Assembly: GCF_040530035.1 (NCBI RefSeq)
Contig: NZ_JBEWCD010000002.1
Location: 248,001-312,000 of the forward strand
DNA: 64,000 bases
Reading direction: 5' to 3'
Source of the DNA: Roseibium sp. HPY-6
Lineage (GTDB): Bacteria > Pseudomonadota > Alphaproteobacteria > Rhizobiales > Stappiaceae
Both the position numbers and the translations under genes were made by a program. Below are positions 28,094 through 37,212 of the stretch, one piece after another. Every line of letters starts with the position of its first letter. Position 1 is the first letter of the stretch. The notes beneath the pieces were generated by a model. It was not told where the DNA came from, ran no database searches, and worked only from the letters and a program-made list of their open reading frames with translations.

Positions 28094-28861
28094 ATGACTT
28101 TGCCACTGTCTTTTTTCCTGTTGTCTGCTGCTGCAATTTTCCTGACTGGATTGTCGAAGAGCGGATTTGGCGGGGGTCTGGGAGTCTTATCAGTTCCGCT
28201 CATGAGCCTGTTCGTGACGCCTCAGTTTGCTGTTGCAGTGCTGATGCCGCTCCTCATTGCGACGGACATTATCGTGGCGTGGCAGTATCGGCACCGTTGG
28301 GACGGAGCGGTGGTACGCACTCTGCTGCCAGGCGCGCTGGTCGGTCTGGCTATCGGCCTCGCAACGTTTCGCTGGATGGACGCTCAGATGATCCGTTTCG
28401 CCGTTGGCGTTCTGGCTGTTTGCTTCGTCGCCCAGTATCTGCTGTCACGAAATGGCTCGGCCGAAAAACCGCAGCAAAGCCAAGGTGCGGCGTTCCTCAT
28501 GGCCGCGACGTCCGGCTTTGCAAGCTATGTCGCGCATGCCGGCGGGCCGCCCGTCAAGGGTTACCTGCTGAGCCGTCGAATGGACAAGTCCCTCTTTGTC
28601 GGCACAAACACCATGTTCTTTTTCTCAATGAACGCGCTAAAGACCGTGTCTTATACGGTCATGGGGCAACTGTCCCTGGAAAGTCTTGTGGTAAGCGCTG
28701 CAATCTCGCCGGTGCTGCTCCTTGGCATAGCGGTTGGCACCTTGCTGCACAGACACATTGACCAACGACGGTTCACCGCGCTTGTCTACGGCTTTTTGGC
28801 GCTGGCCGGCGGCAAGTTGCTTTTTGACAGTTTGATCGTGTTGCTGTCACACCCGCATTGA
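28094..28861 (+). CDS. Sulfite exporter TauE/SafE (TSUP) family membrane protein
   Basis: Predicted anion transporter of the inner membrane. The 255-residue protein is hydrophobic with about 7-8 membrane segments; it has the paired TSUP repeats (GLSKSGFGGGLGVLSVPLMS at about 20-39 and GFASYVAHAGGPPVKGYLL at about 139-157). I chose the ATG at 28094, 7 bases after AGGAG; the ATG at 28061 has no ribosome binding site. It is paired with the divergent LysR gene. The substrate (sulfite, sulfoacetate or another small anion) cannot be read from sequence. Confidence 0.88.
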   Translation: MTLPLSFFLLSAAAIFLTGLSKSGFGGGLGVLSVPLMSLFVTPQFAVAVLMPLLIATDIIVAWQYRHRWDGAVVRTLLPGALVGLAIGLATFRWMDAQMIRFAVGVLAVCFVAQYLLSRNGSAEKPQQSQGAAFLMAATSGFASYVAHAGGPPVKGYLLSRRMDKSLFVGTNTMFFFSMNALKTVSYTVMGQLSLESLVVSAAISPVLLLGIAVGTLLHRHIDQRRFTALVYGFLALAGGKLLFDSLIVLLSHPH

Positions 28862-28975
28862 TGCGAGCGGATTTTCCTTGGAGGTCGAAGAGGTTTGGTG
28901 CCACGCAGAACGGTCAACCGGATTGGCGAAGAAAACGCTAGCTTTTCCCTGCGTTTTCTGCCATATACCGCCGCC

Positions 28976-28995
28976 ATTGGGCACTGACGCCCAAT
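28976..28995 (+). promoter_or_regulatory. Hairpin in the rpsO leader
   Basis: ATTGGGC (28976-28982) and GCCCAAT (28989-28995) pair around 6 bases, 120 bases before rpsO. Leader structures are used by S15 to repress its own synthesis in several bacteria, but the fold is not conserved between groups, so this is only a candidate. Nothing else was found in 28862-29115. Confidence 0.3.
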
Positions 28996-29115
28996 GCATC
29001 CTGAAAGATCCTTTGCTGAACGACATCTCGGCTCTGGAGACATCCGGATTTGGCCGGTTTTCCGGCAGTTCAACGTGTCCGGTCAACGGACCTCCCTCTT
29101 TGAAAGGAAAGAGCG

Positions 29116-29385
29116 ATGTCGATTACTGCAGAGCGTAAAGCTGAGCTCATCAAGGAATTTGCGACCAAGGAAGGCGACACCGGCTCTCCGGAAGTCCAGG
29201 TGGCGATCCTCACCGAGCGCATCAACAACCTGACCGAACACTTCAAGGGCCATGGCAAGGACAATCATTCCCGCCGCGGTCTTCTGAAGATGGTTGCGCA
29301 GCGCCGGTCCCTTCTGGACTACACGCGCGGCAAGAGCGAAGTGCGTTACAAGACCCTCATCGAGCGTCTTGGCATCCGTCGCTAA
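29116..29385 (+). CDS. rpsO: 30S ribosomal protein S15
   Basis: Primary 16S rRNA-binding protein of the 30S platform. The 89-residue protein has the canonical sequence start [12 protein letters not shown], the [18 protein letters not shown] segment and the [19 protein letters not shown] rRNA-binding region at about 38-56. GAAAGGAAAGAG precedes the ATG. A strong terminator follows. It is usually found with pnp, as here. Confidence 0.99.
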   Translation: MSITAERKAELIKEFATKEGDTGSPEVQVAILTERINNLTEHFKGHGKDNHSRRGLLKMVAQRRSLLDYTRGKSEVRYKTLIERLGIRR

Positions 29386-29400
29386 GGTTGAAATTTGAAG

Positions 29401-29431
29401 CGCGGTGGATAAGTGTCCACCGCGTTTTTTT
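29401..29431 (+). terminator. Rho-independent terminator after rpsO
   Basis: CGCGGTGGA (29401-29409) pairs with TCCACCGCG (29416-29424) around 6 bases, followed by seven T. It lies 16 bases after the rpsO stop. Confidence 0.95.
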
Positions 29432-29466
29432 CAGCGTTTCCACCAAAGGCAAATTGGCTTTGAGAG

Positions 29467-29575
29467 TCCGGAAACGCTTCAAGGCCTGAATGCGTTTTCG
29501 TCAAATCGCTTATCCATTTGTGGTTCGGAAACACTTCAGGCAGTTAGTGCGTTTCCAAGTGACGGCAAACGCTCT
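29467..29575 (+). repeat. Imperfect tandem repeat in the rpsO-pnp spacer
   Basis: Two copies about 57 bases apart share TCCGGAAACGCTTCAAGGC / TTCGGAAACACTTCAGGC followed by TGCGTTT; a third GCGTTTCC lies at about 29434. The 29386-29767 spacer (about 380 bases) contains the rpsO terminator and this repeat, and I see no gene in it. The remaining part up to pnp is GC-rich and probably holds the pnp promoter and leader. Confidence 0.5.
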
Positions 29576-29767
29576 ATAGAAACCTCGTGACATGTCATGG
29601 GGCAGGATTGCCGGCTTCTTTCGAATTGAGTTCAAGAAAGCAGCTCGTTGTCTTGCCCGTGACCTGTCCGCCGGTAACCGGCCCATCCGGGGCCGACCGG
29701 GAATGTGCCTGTTCGCGAAAGCTGTACCGAAAGCAGCACGGAATGGGCAAATACGTAAGGACAGATG

Positions 29768-31894
29768 ATGTTTGATATTCATCGTGTGGAAGTCGAGTGG
29801 GGCGGACGGCCGCTCGTTCTCGAGACGGGCAAGGTTGCGCGTCAAGCCGATGGCGCAGTTATGGCGACCTATGGCGAAACAAAGGTTCTGGCGACTGTCG
29901 TCTCCGCAAAGGAGCCGAGACCGGGACAGGATTTCTTCCCGCTGACCGTAAACTACCAGGAAAAAGCCTTTGCCGCCGGTAAGATTCCGGGCGGCTACTT
30001 CAAGCGGGAGGGACGTCCTTCCGAACATGAGACGCTCACCTCGCGTCTGATCGACCGTCCGATCCGCCCGCTGTTTGCAGATGGCTACAAGAACGACACC
30101 CAGGTCGTGATCACCGTTCTGTCTCATGACATGGAAAACGCCCCGGACATCCTGGCGATGGTCGCGGCCTCTGCTGCCCTGACGCTGTCCGGCGTTCCGT
30201 TCATGGGCCCGATCGGCGGCGCACGCGTCGGTTACATCAACGGCGAATATGTGCTGAACCCGGCTGTTGACGACATGCCGGAGAGCGCGCTCGATCTGGT
30301 CGTCGCCGGTACGAATGACGCGGTTCTGATGGTGGAATCGGAAGCCAAGGAACTGGACGAAGCCACCATGCTCGGCGCGGTGATGTTCGGTCACAAAGGT
30401 TTCCAGACCGTGATCGACGCGATCATCAAGCTGGCCGAAACCGCTGCGAAAGAGCCGCGTGAACTTTCCATACCGGACCATTCCGACCTGTTCGGCAAGG
30501 TCAAGGCCATGGCTGCAGATGAACTGACGGCTGCCTACAAGATCACCTCGAAGACTGACCGCAAGAACGCTGTCGATGCCGCCAAGGCGAAGGTTGTAGA
30601 GGCCCTGATCACGAACGCTGCCGACGGCGAGGCACCGGAAGGCACCGTTCTTGGCGAGCAGTTCAAGAAACTGGAAGCAGAGATCGTTCGCGGCGCCATC
30701 CTCGACACCGGCACGCGTATCGACGGCCGCGATCTTTCCACCGTTCGTGCCATTTCCTCGGAAGTCGGCATTCTGCCGCGTGCACACGGTTCATCGCTCT
30801 TCACACGCGGTGAAACCCAGGGTCTCGTGGTCGCTACGCTCGGCACGGGTGAAGACGAGCAGTTCATCGACCTGCTGGAAGGCACCGTGAAGTCGCACTT
30901 CATGCTGCACTACAACTTCCCGCCCTATTCCGTCGGTGAGACGGGTCGCATGGGGTCACCGGGACGCCGCGAAATCGGTCACGGAAAGCTGGCCTGGCGT
31001 GCGATCAACCCGATGCTGCCGCAGCACCATGATTTCCCGTACACCCTGCGTGTCGTATCCGAAATCACCGAATCCAACGGCTCGTCCTCCATGGCAACCG
31101 TCTGCGGCACATCGCTGGCGCTGATGGATGCAGGTGTTCCGCTGAAGGCACCGGTTGCGGGTATCGCGATGGGCCTGATCAAGGACGGCGAGCGCTTTGC
31201 AGTTCTGTCCGATATTCTCGGCGACGAAGATCACCTCGGCGACATGGACTTCAAGGTAGCCGGTACTGAAGGTGGTATCACCTCGCTGCAGATGGACATC
31301 AAGATCGACGGCATCACCGAAGAGATCATGAAGGTCGCTCTGGAACAGGCAAAAGGCGGCCGTATCCACATTCTGGGCGAAATGGCCAAGGCGATCACCG
31401 AAGCCCGTTCGGAGCTGGGTGAACACGCACCGCGCATCGAAATGATGAAAATTCCGGTCGACAAGATCCGTGAAGTCATCGGTTCGGGCGGCAAGGTCAT
31501 CCGCGAGATCGTCGAAAAGACCGGCGCGAAGGTCAACATCGAAGACGATGGCACCGTCAAGATCGCGTCCTCGGACGGCAAGGCGATCAAGGCAGCTGTC
31601 AACTGGATCAACTCCATCGCGGCAGAGCCGGAAGTCGGTGTGATCTACGAAGGCACGGTCGTCAAATGCGTCGACTTCGGCGCGTTCGTGAACTTCTTCG
31701 GTGCGAAGGACGGCCTGGTGCATATCTCGCAGCTGGCGCCGCGCAAGGTCGGCAAGGTCACCGACGTTGTCAAGGAAGGCGACAAGGTCTGGGTCAAGCT
31801 GATGGGCTTCGATGAGCGTGGCAAGGTGCGCCTGTCCATGAAGGTCGTCGACCAGGAGACCGGCAAGGAAATCGAAAAAGAATCCGCAGAATAA
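29768..31894 (+). CDS. pnp: Polyribonucleotide nucleotidyltransferase (PNPase)
   Basis: Phosphorolytic 3'-5' exoribonuclease and part of RNA degradation complexes. The 708-residue protein has two RNase PH domains (about 10-230 and 310-540, [47 protein letters not shown]), a KH domain at about 553-610 ([14 protein letters not shown]) and a C-terminal S1 domain at about 620-690. Tandem ATGs lie at 29765 and 29768; I chose 29768 because AAGGA is then 5 bases away. Catalytic segments are intact. Confidence 0.98.
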   Translation: MFDIHRVEVEWGGRPLVLETGKVARQADGAVMATYGETKVLATVVSAKEPRPGQDFFPLTVNYQEKAFAAGKIPGGYFKREGRPSEHETLTSRLIDRPIRPLFADGYKNDTQVVITVLSHDMENAPDILAMVAASAALTLSGVPFMGPIGGARVGYINGEYVLNPAVDDMPESALDLVVAGTNDAVLMVESEAKELDEATMLGAVMFGHKGFQTVIDAIIKLAETAAKEPRELSIPDHSDLFGKVKAMAADELTAAYKITSKTDRKNAVDAAKAKVVEALITNAADGEAPEGTVLGEQFKKLEAEIVRGAILDTGTRIDGRDLSTVRAISSEVGILPRAHGSSLFTRGETQGLVVATLGTGEDEQFIDLLEGTVKSHFMLHYNFPPYSVGETGRMGSPGRREIGHGKLAWRAINPMLPQHHDFPYTLRVVSEITESNGSSSMATVCGTSLALMDAGVPLKAPVAGIAMGLIKDGERFAVLSDILGDEDHLGDMDFKVAGTEGGITSLQMDIKIDGITEEIMKVALEQAKGGRIHILGEMAKAITEARSELGEHAPRIEMMKIPVDKIREVIGSGGKVIREIVEKTGAKVNIEDDGTVKIASSDGKAIKAAVNWINSIAAEPEVGVIYEGTVVKCVDFGAFVNFFGAKDGLVHISQLAPRKVGKVTDVVKEGDKVWVKLMGFDERGKVRLSMKVVDQETGKEIEKESAE

Positions 31895-31918
31895 GCTACT
31901 CTGCATTTTCTGAAAAAG

Positions 31919-31952
31919 AGCGCGCGAAGGGCATCGTCTTTCGCGCGTTTTT
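31919..31952 (+). terminator. Rho-independent terminator after pnp
   Basis: CGCGCGAA (31921-31928) pairs with TTCGCGCG (31940-31947), followed by TTTTTATTT, 26 bases after the pnp stop. Confidence 0.9.
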
Positions 31953-32063
31953 ATTTGCGCGCCGCCTGCACAGCCCTCATGCCAATGCCGCGCGAATCCG
32001 GTTTTTGAACCGGGCCTCATTCGGGCGGCAATCGAGAATAGCCGCTGATACCTGAACATGGAT

Positions 32064-32091
32064 TTGCCTCTTCCGGCGAAGCTGCTATACC
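32064..32091 (+). promoter_or_regulatory. Possible dapB promoter
   Basis: TTGCCT (32064-32069) and TATACC (32086-32091) are 16 bases apart and end 30 bases before the dapB ATG. The match is moderate. Confidence 0.35.
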
Positions 32092-32121
32092 CGCGAGCGA
32101 ATAGAGAGAAAGAGGACAGGC

Positions 32122-32934
32122 ATGGGTCATATGCGCTTGGTAATCGTCGGCGCCGGCGGCAGAATGGGGCGTGCATTGACGCAGGCGGTGACCGAACAGG
32201 ACGGAACGGAAGTCGTTGCAGCCATTGAGCGGGAAGGCTCCGAATTCCTTGGCAAGGACGCCGGTGAACTTGCTGGCGTCGGGCCTCTCGGAGTTGCTGT
32301 TACCGACGATCCCCTGACGGCTTTTGCAAATTCCGACGGTGTTCTGGATTTCACCGCCCCGGCTGCGACGCTGTGGTTCGCCGAGCTCGCCGCTCAGGCG
32401 CGCATTGTTCATGTCATCGGCACAACAGGCTGGGCAGATGGCGAAGACGAGCCTCTGAAAGCGGCCGCACGGCATGCACGCATCGTCAAGTCGGGCAATA
32501 TGAGCCTTGGCGTGAACCTGCTGGCAAGCCTCGTTCGAAAGGCTGCGGCTGCGCTCGATCCCGATTTCGATATCGAGGTCATCGAGATGCATCACAAGCA
32601 CAAGGTGGATGCACCTTCCGGCACCGCGCTCCTGTTGGGCGAGGCGGCTGCGCAAGGGCGCGGCATAGACCTGCCCTCTCACTCGGTGCGGTCCCGCGAC
32701 GGCATCATGGATCCCAGAAAAACCGGCGACATCGGCTTTGCCACCTTGCGGGGGGGATCGGTCATCGGCGAGCATTCGGTCGTCTTTGCCGGCCAGGGTG
32801 AACGCATTGAGCTCACCCACCGGGCCGAGGACCGGCAGCTGTTTGCACGCGGTGCAGTCAAGGCGGCGCTATGGGGATTTGATCAAAAACCCGGATTTTA
32901 TTCGATGGCCGATGTCCTCGGCCTGAACGCATGA
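32122..32934 (+). CDS. dapB: 4-hydroxy-tetrahydrodipicolinate reductase
   Basis: Second step of the meso-diaminopimelate/lysine pathway after DapA. The 270-residue protein has the NAD(P)-binding GAGGRMG at about 11-17, GTTGW at about 102-106, and the active-site [15 protein letters not shown] at about 156-170, with the catalytic His and Lys of the family. The ATG at 32122 follows AAAGAGGACAG; ATG at 32131 is also in frame. It is followed by gpmA after 27 bases. Confidence 0.97.
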   Translation: MGHMRLVIVGAGGRMGRALTQAVTEQDGTEVVAAIEREGSEFLGKDAGELAGVGPLGVAVTDDPLTAFANSDGVLDFTAPAATLWFAELAAQARIVHVIGTTGWADGEDEPLKAAARHARIVKSGNMSLGVNLLASLVRKAAAALDPDFDIEVIEMHHKHKVDAPSGTALLLGEAAAQGRGIDLPSHSVRSRDGIMDPRKTGDIGFATLRGGSVIGEHSVVFAGQGERIELTHRAEDRQLFARGAVKAALWGFDQKPGFYSMADVLGLNA

Positions 32935-32961
32935 CGATTTATCTAGTTTAAGGAGAACGGC

Positions 32962-33582
32962 ATGGAACGCCTTCTTGTACTTGTCCGTCACGGACAGAGC
33001 GAGTGGAATTTGAAGAACCTGTTCACGGGCTGGAAGGACCCCGGCCTGACCGAGCAGGGCGTCTCCGAAGCGCATAAGGCAGGCCAGCAGTTGCGCGACC
33101 TGAAGCTGGAATTCGATATTGCGTTCACATCGGTGCTTTCCCGTGCGCAGAGGACGCTCGATATCATCCTGGGTGAACTCGGCCAGTCCGGTCTGGAAAC
33201 ACTGAAGGATCAAGCGCTGAACGAACGGGACTACGGTGATCTGACCGGCATGAACAAGGATCAGGCGCGCCAGGAATTCGGCGAAGAACAGGTGCACATC
33301 TGGCGCCGGTCATATGACGTGCCGCCTCCCGGTGGCGAGAGCCTGAAAATGACCGCGGAGCGCGTTCTGCCCTATTACAAGGCGGAAATTCTTCCGCGCG
33401 TACTTGAAGGCAAACGTACGCTCGTATCGGCGCACGGCAACTCGCTGAGATCGCTTATCATGGAGCTGGAAGGCCTGAGCCCGGAAGAAATCCTGAAGAG
33501 GGAACTCGGCACCGGAACCCCCATCGTCTACAGGCTGGATGAAAATGGCGGCGTTGTAAGCGTTCAGGATCTGGCTGACTGA
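32962..33582 (+). CDS. gpmA: 2,3-bisphosphoglycerate-dependent phosphoglycerate mutase
   Basis: Interconverts 3- and 2-phosphoglycerate in glycolysis/gluconeogenesis. The 206-residue protein has the phosphohistidine motif VRHGQSEWN at about 8-16, [12 protein letters not shown], and the second active-site histidine in [12 protein letters not shown] at about 153-164. It is the short alphaproteobacterial form, lacking part of the C-terminal tail of E. coli GpmA. AAGGAGAACGGC precedes the ATG. It ends at a bidirectional terminator shared with the convergent kinase gene. Confidence 0.95.
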   Translation: MERLLVLVRHGQSEWNLKNLFTGWKDPGLTEQGVSEAHKAGQQLRDLKLEFDIAFTSVLSRAQRTLDIILGELGQSGLETLKDQALNERDYGDLTGMNKDQARQEFGEEQVHIWRRSYDVPPPGGESLKMTAERVLPYYKAEILPRVLEGKRTLVSAHGNSLRSLIMELEGLSPEEILKRELGTGTPIVYRLDENGGVVSVQDLAD

Positions 33583-33604
33583 CACCCGGTTGCACGAAAC
33601 AACG

Positions 33605-33633
33605 AAAAGGCGGTCATTGAGACCGCCTTTTTT
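33605..33633. terminator. Bidirectional terminator between gpmA and the PfkB kinase
   Basis: AAAGGCGGTC (33606-33615) and GACCGCCTTT (33621-33630) pair around 5 bases; T run follows on the plus strand and A run precedes, giving T run on the minus strand. It fits the convergent genes on both sides. Confidence 0.92.
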
Positions 33634-33637
33634 GTGA

Positions 33638-34639
33638 TCAGATTTCAAATCCGCCCTGTGCGGCAACGTTTTTCAGCGGCTTTTCCGGCCGTGCGCCGAC
33701 ATGGCTGATGACATTGGCAGCGCACAGGCAGCCGAGTTCCGCTGCGTCTCCGAGCTTGTAGTCCCGCGCCAGACCGAAGAGGAAACCGGATGCAAACAGG
33801 TCACCTGCTCCTGTCAGGTCGACGACGTTGTCGACAGTCTGCGCGGCGACCTTGACGGTTTCGTCTCCCTTGAACGCCATGGCCCCTTCTGAGCCGAGTG
33901 TCAGGGCGGTCAGCGCTCCGGTCTCGCGGGCTCCTGCGATCGCGCTATCGAGATCCGACGTTTGGTAGAGCGCCTTGAGTTCATGCTCGTTCGCGAACAT
34001 GAGGTCGACGACACCATCTGTCAGCAGAGCCTGAAATTCGCTGCGGTACCTGTCGACACAAAAGGAATCCGACAAGGTGATCGCGACTTTCCGCCCGTTC
34101 GCATGGGCGACGTCCGCAGCCTTCAAAAAGGCTTTCTTGGCCTCTTCAGGATCCCACAGATACCCTTCCATATAGGTCACCGCCGATGCGGCAACGACCT
34201 CTTCGTCAACGTCGGTCGTGCCGAATTCGACGCAAGCGCCGAGATACGTGTTCATGGTCCGCTCGCCGTCGGGCGTAATCAGGATCATCGAACGTGCGGT
34301 CGGGTTGCCATCCACCAGGCGGGGCGTATTGAAATAAACACCGGTCCCGTTCATGTCGTGATAGTAGCTGTCACCAAGTTCGTCTTCGGCAACCTTTCCG
34401 AAATAGGCGGGCTTGCCACCAAGCGAAGCGATGCCCGCCGCTGTGTTGCCCGCGCTGCCGCCGGAGATGCGCACGGTCTGACCCATCTTGTCGAACAAAC
34501 GCACTGCTTCTTCGGTGTCGATCAGCCGCATGGATCCCTTGACCAGACTTTCCCGAACTAGGAAATCTTCTTCGACATGGGCGAAGACATCGCAAATCGC
34601 ATTACCGATGCAAAGCGCATCAAATCTCGTTTCGGTCAT
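33638..34639 (-). CDS. PfkB-family kinase, probable adenosine kinase
   Basis: Ribokinase-fold sugar/nucleoside kinase. The 333-residue protein has the N-terminal GNAICDVFA, the PfkB signature-1 region SGGSAGNTAAGIASLGG at about 59-75, and signature-2 VVDLTGAGDLFASGFLFG at about 263-280, with catalytic Asp in GAGD. This family is commonly labelled adenosine kinase in Rhizobiales. Other substrates (guanosine, ribose-type sugars) cannot be excluded. AGAGG precedes the ATG. It is followed, reading on the plus strand, by pheA. Confidence 0.85.
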   Translation of the reverse strand: MTETRFDALCIGNAICDVFAHVEEDFLVRESLVKGSMRLIDTEEAVRLFDKMGQTVRISGGSAGNTAAGIASLGGKPAYFGKVAEDELGDSYYHDMNGTGVYFNTPRLVDGNPTARSMILITPDGERTMNTYLGACVEFGTTDVDEEVVAASAVTYMEGYLWDPEEAKKAFLKAADVAHANGRKVAITLSDSFCVDRYRSEFQALLTDGVVDLMFANEHELKALYQTSDLDSAIAGARETGALTALTLGSEGAMAFKGDETVKVAAQTVDNVVDLTGAGDLFASGFLFGLARDYKLGDAAELGCLCAANVISHVGARPEKPLKNVAAQGGFEI

Positions 34640-34671
34640 AAATACCTCTGTTGCTCACTGCTTGGGCAGGT

Positions 34672-35562
34672 TCAGGAATGTGGGTTTGGGCGCAGGGCGC
34701 GATTGGCTTCCGGTTCCTTGATCTTGTCCCGGAACGGGCTTGCGCGGTAAACGCCGAGGATGTTCAGTTCAGCGCAGAAAAAGGCGAGCTCTTCGAGAGC
34801 AAGGCCGACTGCTGGATCCTCCGGATGACCTTCGACGTCGGCATAAAACATCGAGGCGAAGAACTGGCCTTCCAACTGATAGGATTCCAGCTTGGTCATG
34901 TTGACGCCGTTGGTCGCAAACCCGCCGAGCGCCTTGTAAAGCGCAGCCGGCACGTTGCGGACCCTGAAGATGAATGTCGTGATCACCGGCTGCCCGTTAT
35001 GGGCCGCTTCCATCTTTTCGCGCGACAGGATCACGAAACGCGTCGTGTTGTGCGCCGCGTCTTCCACGTCCCGTCGCAGAATGTCGAGCCCGTAAATCTC
35101 CGCGGCCATTTCCGGCGCAAACGCACCCACGGTTGGATCGTTAAGATCGGCGACCTGACGTGCAGATCCGGCCGTGTCGCCGCCGACAACGGCCGTCAGG
35201 CCCAGCTCGCGGATGATGTTGCGGCACTGACCCAGAGCGTGAATATGGCTTTGGACCTTTTTCAGCGACTGTACGGTTGCACCTTTGGGGGCCATCAGCT
35301 GAAACCGGATCGGCATGAAATATTCGCCGATGATGTGAAGGTCGGATTTCGGCAGCAGGTGATGGATATCCGCGACGCGGCCGGCAACGGAATTTTCAAT
35401 CGGTATCATGGCAAGGTCGGCTGTACCGTCGGCCATCGCGGAAAAGCAATCCTCGAACGTCGCGCAGGGAATCGCCTCATAGTCCGGATAAACACTCCGG
35501 CAGGCCATGTGGGAATTCGCGCCGGTTTCTCCCTGAAATACAATTTTCTTTCTGTCTGTCAT
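34672..35562 (-). CDS. pheA: Prephenate dehydratase
   Basis: Converts prephenate to phenylpyruvate in phenylalanine synthesis. The 296-residue protein has the catalytic PDT domain at about 5-185 (FQGETGANSH, IPIENSVAGRV, NTTRF at about 171-175) and a C-terminal ACT regulatory domain at about 198-275 (ALYKALGGFATNGVNMTKLESYQ). It is monofunctional: no chorismate mutase domain. The usual ESRP of the ACT domain is ESYQ here, as I recall for other alphaproteobacteria. It is 28 bases after kdsB and probably cotranscribed. Confidence 0.95.
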   Translation of the reverse strand: MTDRKKIVFQGETGANSHMACRSVYPDYEAIPCATFEDCFSAMADGTADLAMIPIENSVAGRVADIHHLLPKSDLHIIGEYFMPIRFQLMAPKGATVQSLKKVQSHIHALGQCRNIIRELGLTAVVGGDTAGSARQVADLNDPTVGAFAPEMAAEIYGLDILRRDVEDAAHNTTRFVILSREKMEAAHNGQPVITTFIFRVRNVPAALYKALGGFATNGVNMTKLESYQLEGQFFASMFYADVEGHPEDPAVGLALEELAFFCAELNILGVYRASPFRDKIKEPEANRALRPNPHS

Positions 35563-35590
35563 GGATCTTTTCGCGTTCTGGCAGTCTGGT

Positions 35591-36337
35591 TCATAGGGTC
35601 TGGTAAGCGGCTCGGGCGCGTTCCAGGTCGTCAGGTGTGTTCACATCCATGGGGGCGCTGTCAATGATTGAAACGTCAATACGCATGCCTGCTTCGAGCG
35701 CGCGCAACTGTTCGAGCTTTTCGCGCTGCTCCAGCGGAGATGGGGGAAGGCGAACAAACCGGTCGAGCGCGGACCTGCGATAGGCATAAACGCCGATGTG
35801 CTGATAAAGCACACCCTCCCCACCAGGTGCTGTTGTCCGGGTGAAATACAGTGCCCTGTGATGACCCTGACCGTTGGGTGTCGTCACGGCCTTTACGAAA
35901 CTGGGATCGTCGCGGAACCTGTGTTCCGTAATTTCCGTCATGATGGTGCCGATCGAAACGTCCGGGATTTCCAGAGGCGCGAAGGCGGCGCGAATTGCCC
36001 CGGGTTCGATGAGCGGCACATCGCCTTGCACATTCAGGATAACATCGAATCGCCCTTCGGGATCCAGCAGTTCGGCGGCCTCCTGGATACGGTCGGAGCC
36101 GGAAGCATGGTCGCTGCGGGTCAGAATGGCCTTGCCGCCGTGGTCTGTCACAGCTTCGGCAATCTCTGCATGATCGCAGGCAACCGCCACAGGTCCTATG
36201 TCAGCCTGCAACGCTTGCTCCACAACGCGCACGATCATCGGTTTTCCGCAGATGTCTGCAAGAATTTTGCGTGGCAGGCGGGTTGCCTCGAGGCGGGCAG
36301 GAATGATCACCAGTGTTGACGTCAAAAGGGTCTCCAT
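35591..36337 (-). CDS. kdsB: 3-deoxy-manno-octulosonate cytidylyltransferase (CMP-Kdo synthetase)
   Basis: Activates Kdo for lipopolysaccharide inner core assembly. The 248-residue protein has VIIPARLEATRLPRKILADICGKPMI at the N-terminus, SGSDRIQEA at about 79-87, LNVQGDVPLIEP at about 100-111 and YQHIGVYAYRR in the C-terminal half. The ATG at 36337 has little upstream support; GGAGA inside the first codons stands 5 bases before a TTG at 36325, which may be the real start and would remove 4 residues. Divergent from the cytochrome c gene. Confidence 0.95.
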   Translation of the reverse strand: METLLTSTLVIIPARLEATRLPRKILADICGKPMIVRVVEQALQADIGPVAVACDHAEIAEAVTDHGGKAILTRSDHASGSDRIQEAAELLDPEGRFDVILNVQGDVPLIEPGAIRAAFAPLEIPDVSIGTIMTEITEHRFRDDPSFVKAVTTPNGQGHHRALYFTRTTAPGGEGVLYQHIGVYAYRRSALDRFVRLPPSPLEQREKLEQLRALEAGMRIDVSIIDSAPMDVNTPDDLERARAAYQTL

Positions 36338-36522
36338 GGGGCGGGCGACGACGATTCTAAGCTAAAAAAGCGCGCCGCGTCCGTTTGTCATATCAGTTGC
36401 CCTTTTAAAGCTATGGACAGCGAGGTCAAAAAATTTGTAGGTTCCGGAAAATTTACAAAAGCTGATAGGGTTCGCGATCGGCATCGCGGGCCCGGGCGCG
36501 CATGAGCTTGGAGCCGGAGAGA

Positions 36523-37074
36523 ATGGATTCCTTCACGCTGAACAAGGCCGCTGGTGCGGTTCTGATGGTTCTTATTCTGACTATGGGTGTTGGGATTGTC
36601 TCCGACATCATCTTCCACCCGACAATTCCCGGACAACCAGGTTACGAAATCGTCGTGGAAGCGGCTCCGGATGCAACGTCCACGGTCGAAGCTGAACCGG
36701 ATGCGGTTCCGATTTCCGAACTTCTGCTCGCAGCGTCTGCGTCTGAAGGCGCTAATGTCGCAAAGAAATGCACTGCGTGTCACACGTTTGACGAAGGCGG
36801 CGCCAACAAGGTCGGACCGGCGCTCTGGGATATCGTCGGCCGCAAGCCGGGTGGTCATGAAGGGTTCCGGTATTCGTCGGCGATGGCGACATACGGCGAA
36901 GAGAACCCTGAGTGGACTTATGAGTCCCTGAACAACTTCCTCGAGGCTCCGAAGAAATACATCAACGGCACCTCCATGGGCTTTGCCGGACTGCGCAGGC
37001 CGGAAGAGCGGGCAGACATGATTGCGTACCTCAGAGAACAGTCTGGAGCACCCAAGCCGCTTCCGGCAGAATGA
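36523..37074 (+). CDS. Membrane-anchored c-type cytochrome (CycM-like)
   Basis: Electron carrier linking the bc1 complex and terminal oxidase. The 183-residue protein has an uncleaved N-terminal anchor at about 8-31 (AAGAVLMVLILTMGVGIVSDIIF), an acidic/proline linker, then a class I cytochrome c domain with heme motif CTACH at about 88-92 and the axial methionine probably in GTSMGFAG. I chose the ATG at 36523 with GGAGAGA upstream rather than 36502. The gene is divergent from kdsB, a pairing that I recall from other Rhizobiales. A terminator follows. Confidence 0.92.
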   Translation: MDSFTLNKAAGAVLMVLILTMGVGIVSDIIFHPTIPGQPGYEIVVEAAPDATSTVEAEPDAVPISELLLAASASEGANVAKKCTACHTFDEGGANKVGPALWDIVGRKPGGHEGFRYSSAMATYGEENPEWTYESLNNFLEAPKKYINGTSMGFAGLRRPEERADMIAYLREQSGAPKPLPAE

Positions 37075-37108
37075 TATAATCCCGTTTCAACGCGGGATCA
37101 GTTGTGCA

Positions 37109-37136
37109 AAGCCGGGCCACTCGCCCGGCTTTTTCT
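37109..37136 (+). terminator. Rho-independent terminator after cytochrome c gene
   Basis: AGCCGGGC (37110-37117) pairs with GCCCGGCT (37123-37130), followed by TTTTTC. Its place upstream of 37213 supports the later start chosen for the next gene. Confidence 0.92.
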
Positions 37137-37212
37137 TGATTTACAGGAAAAATTAACAAAGTTTGGCTTCCGTTGTAGGGTGACGTTTGGGTTAACGTCG
37201 GGCAGGGGCCGA

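Noticed and set aside
29405..29590. Short frame in the rpsO-pnp spacer with an internally repeated peptide
   Set aside because: It starts inside the rpsO terminator hairpin, lacks a ribosome binding site, and the repeat is explained by the DNA tandem repeat.
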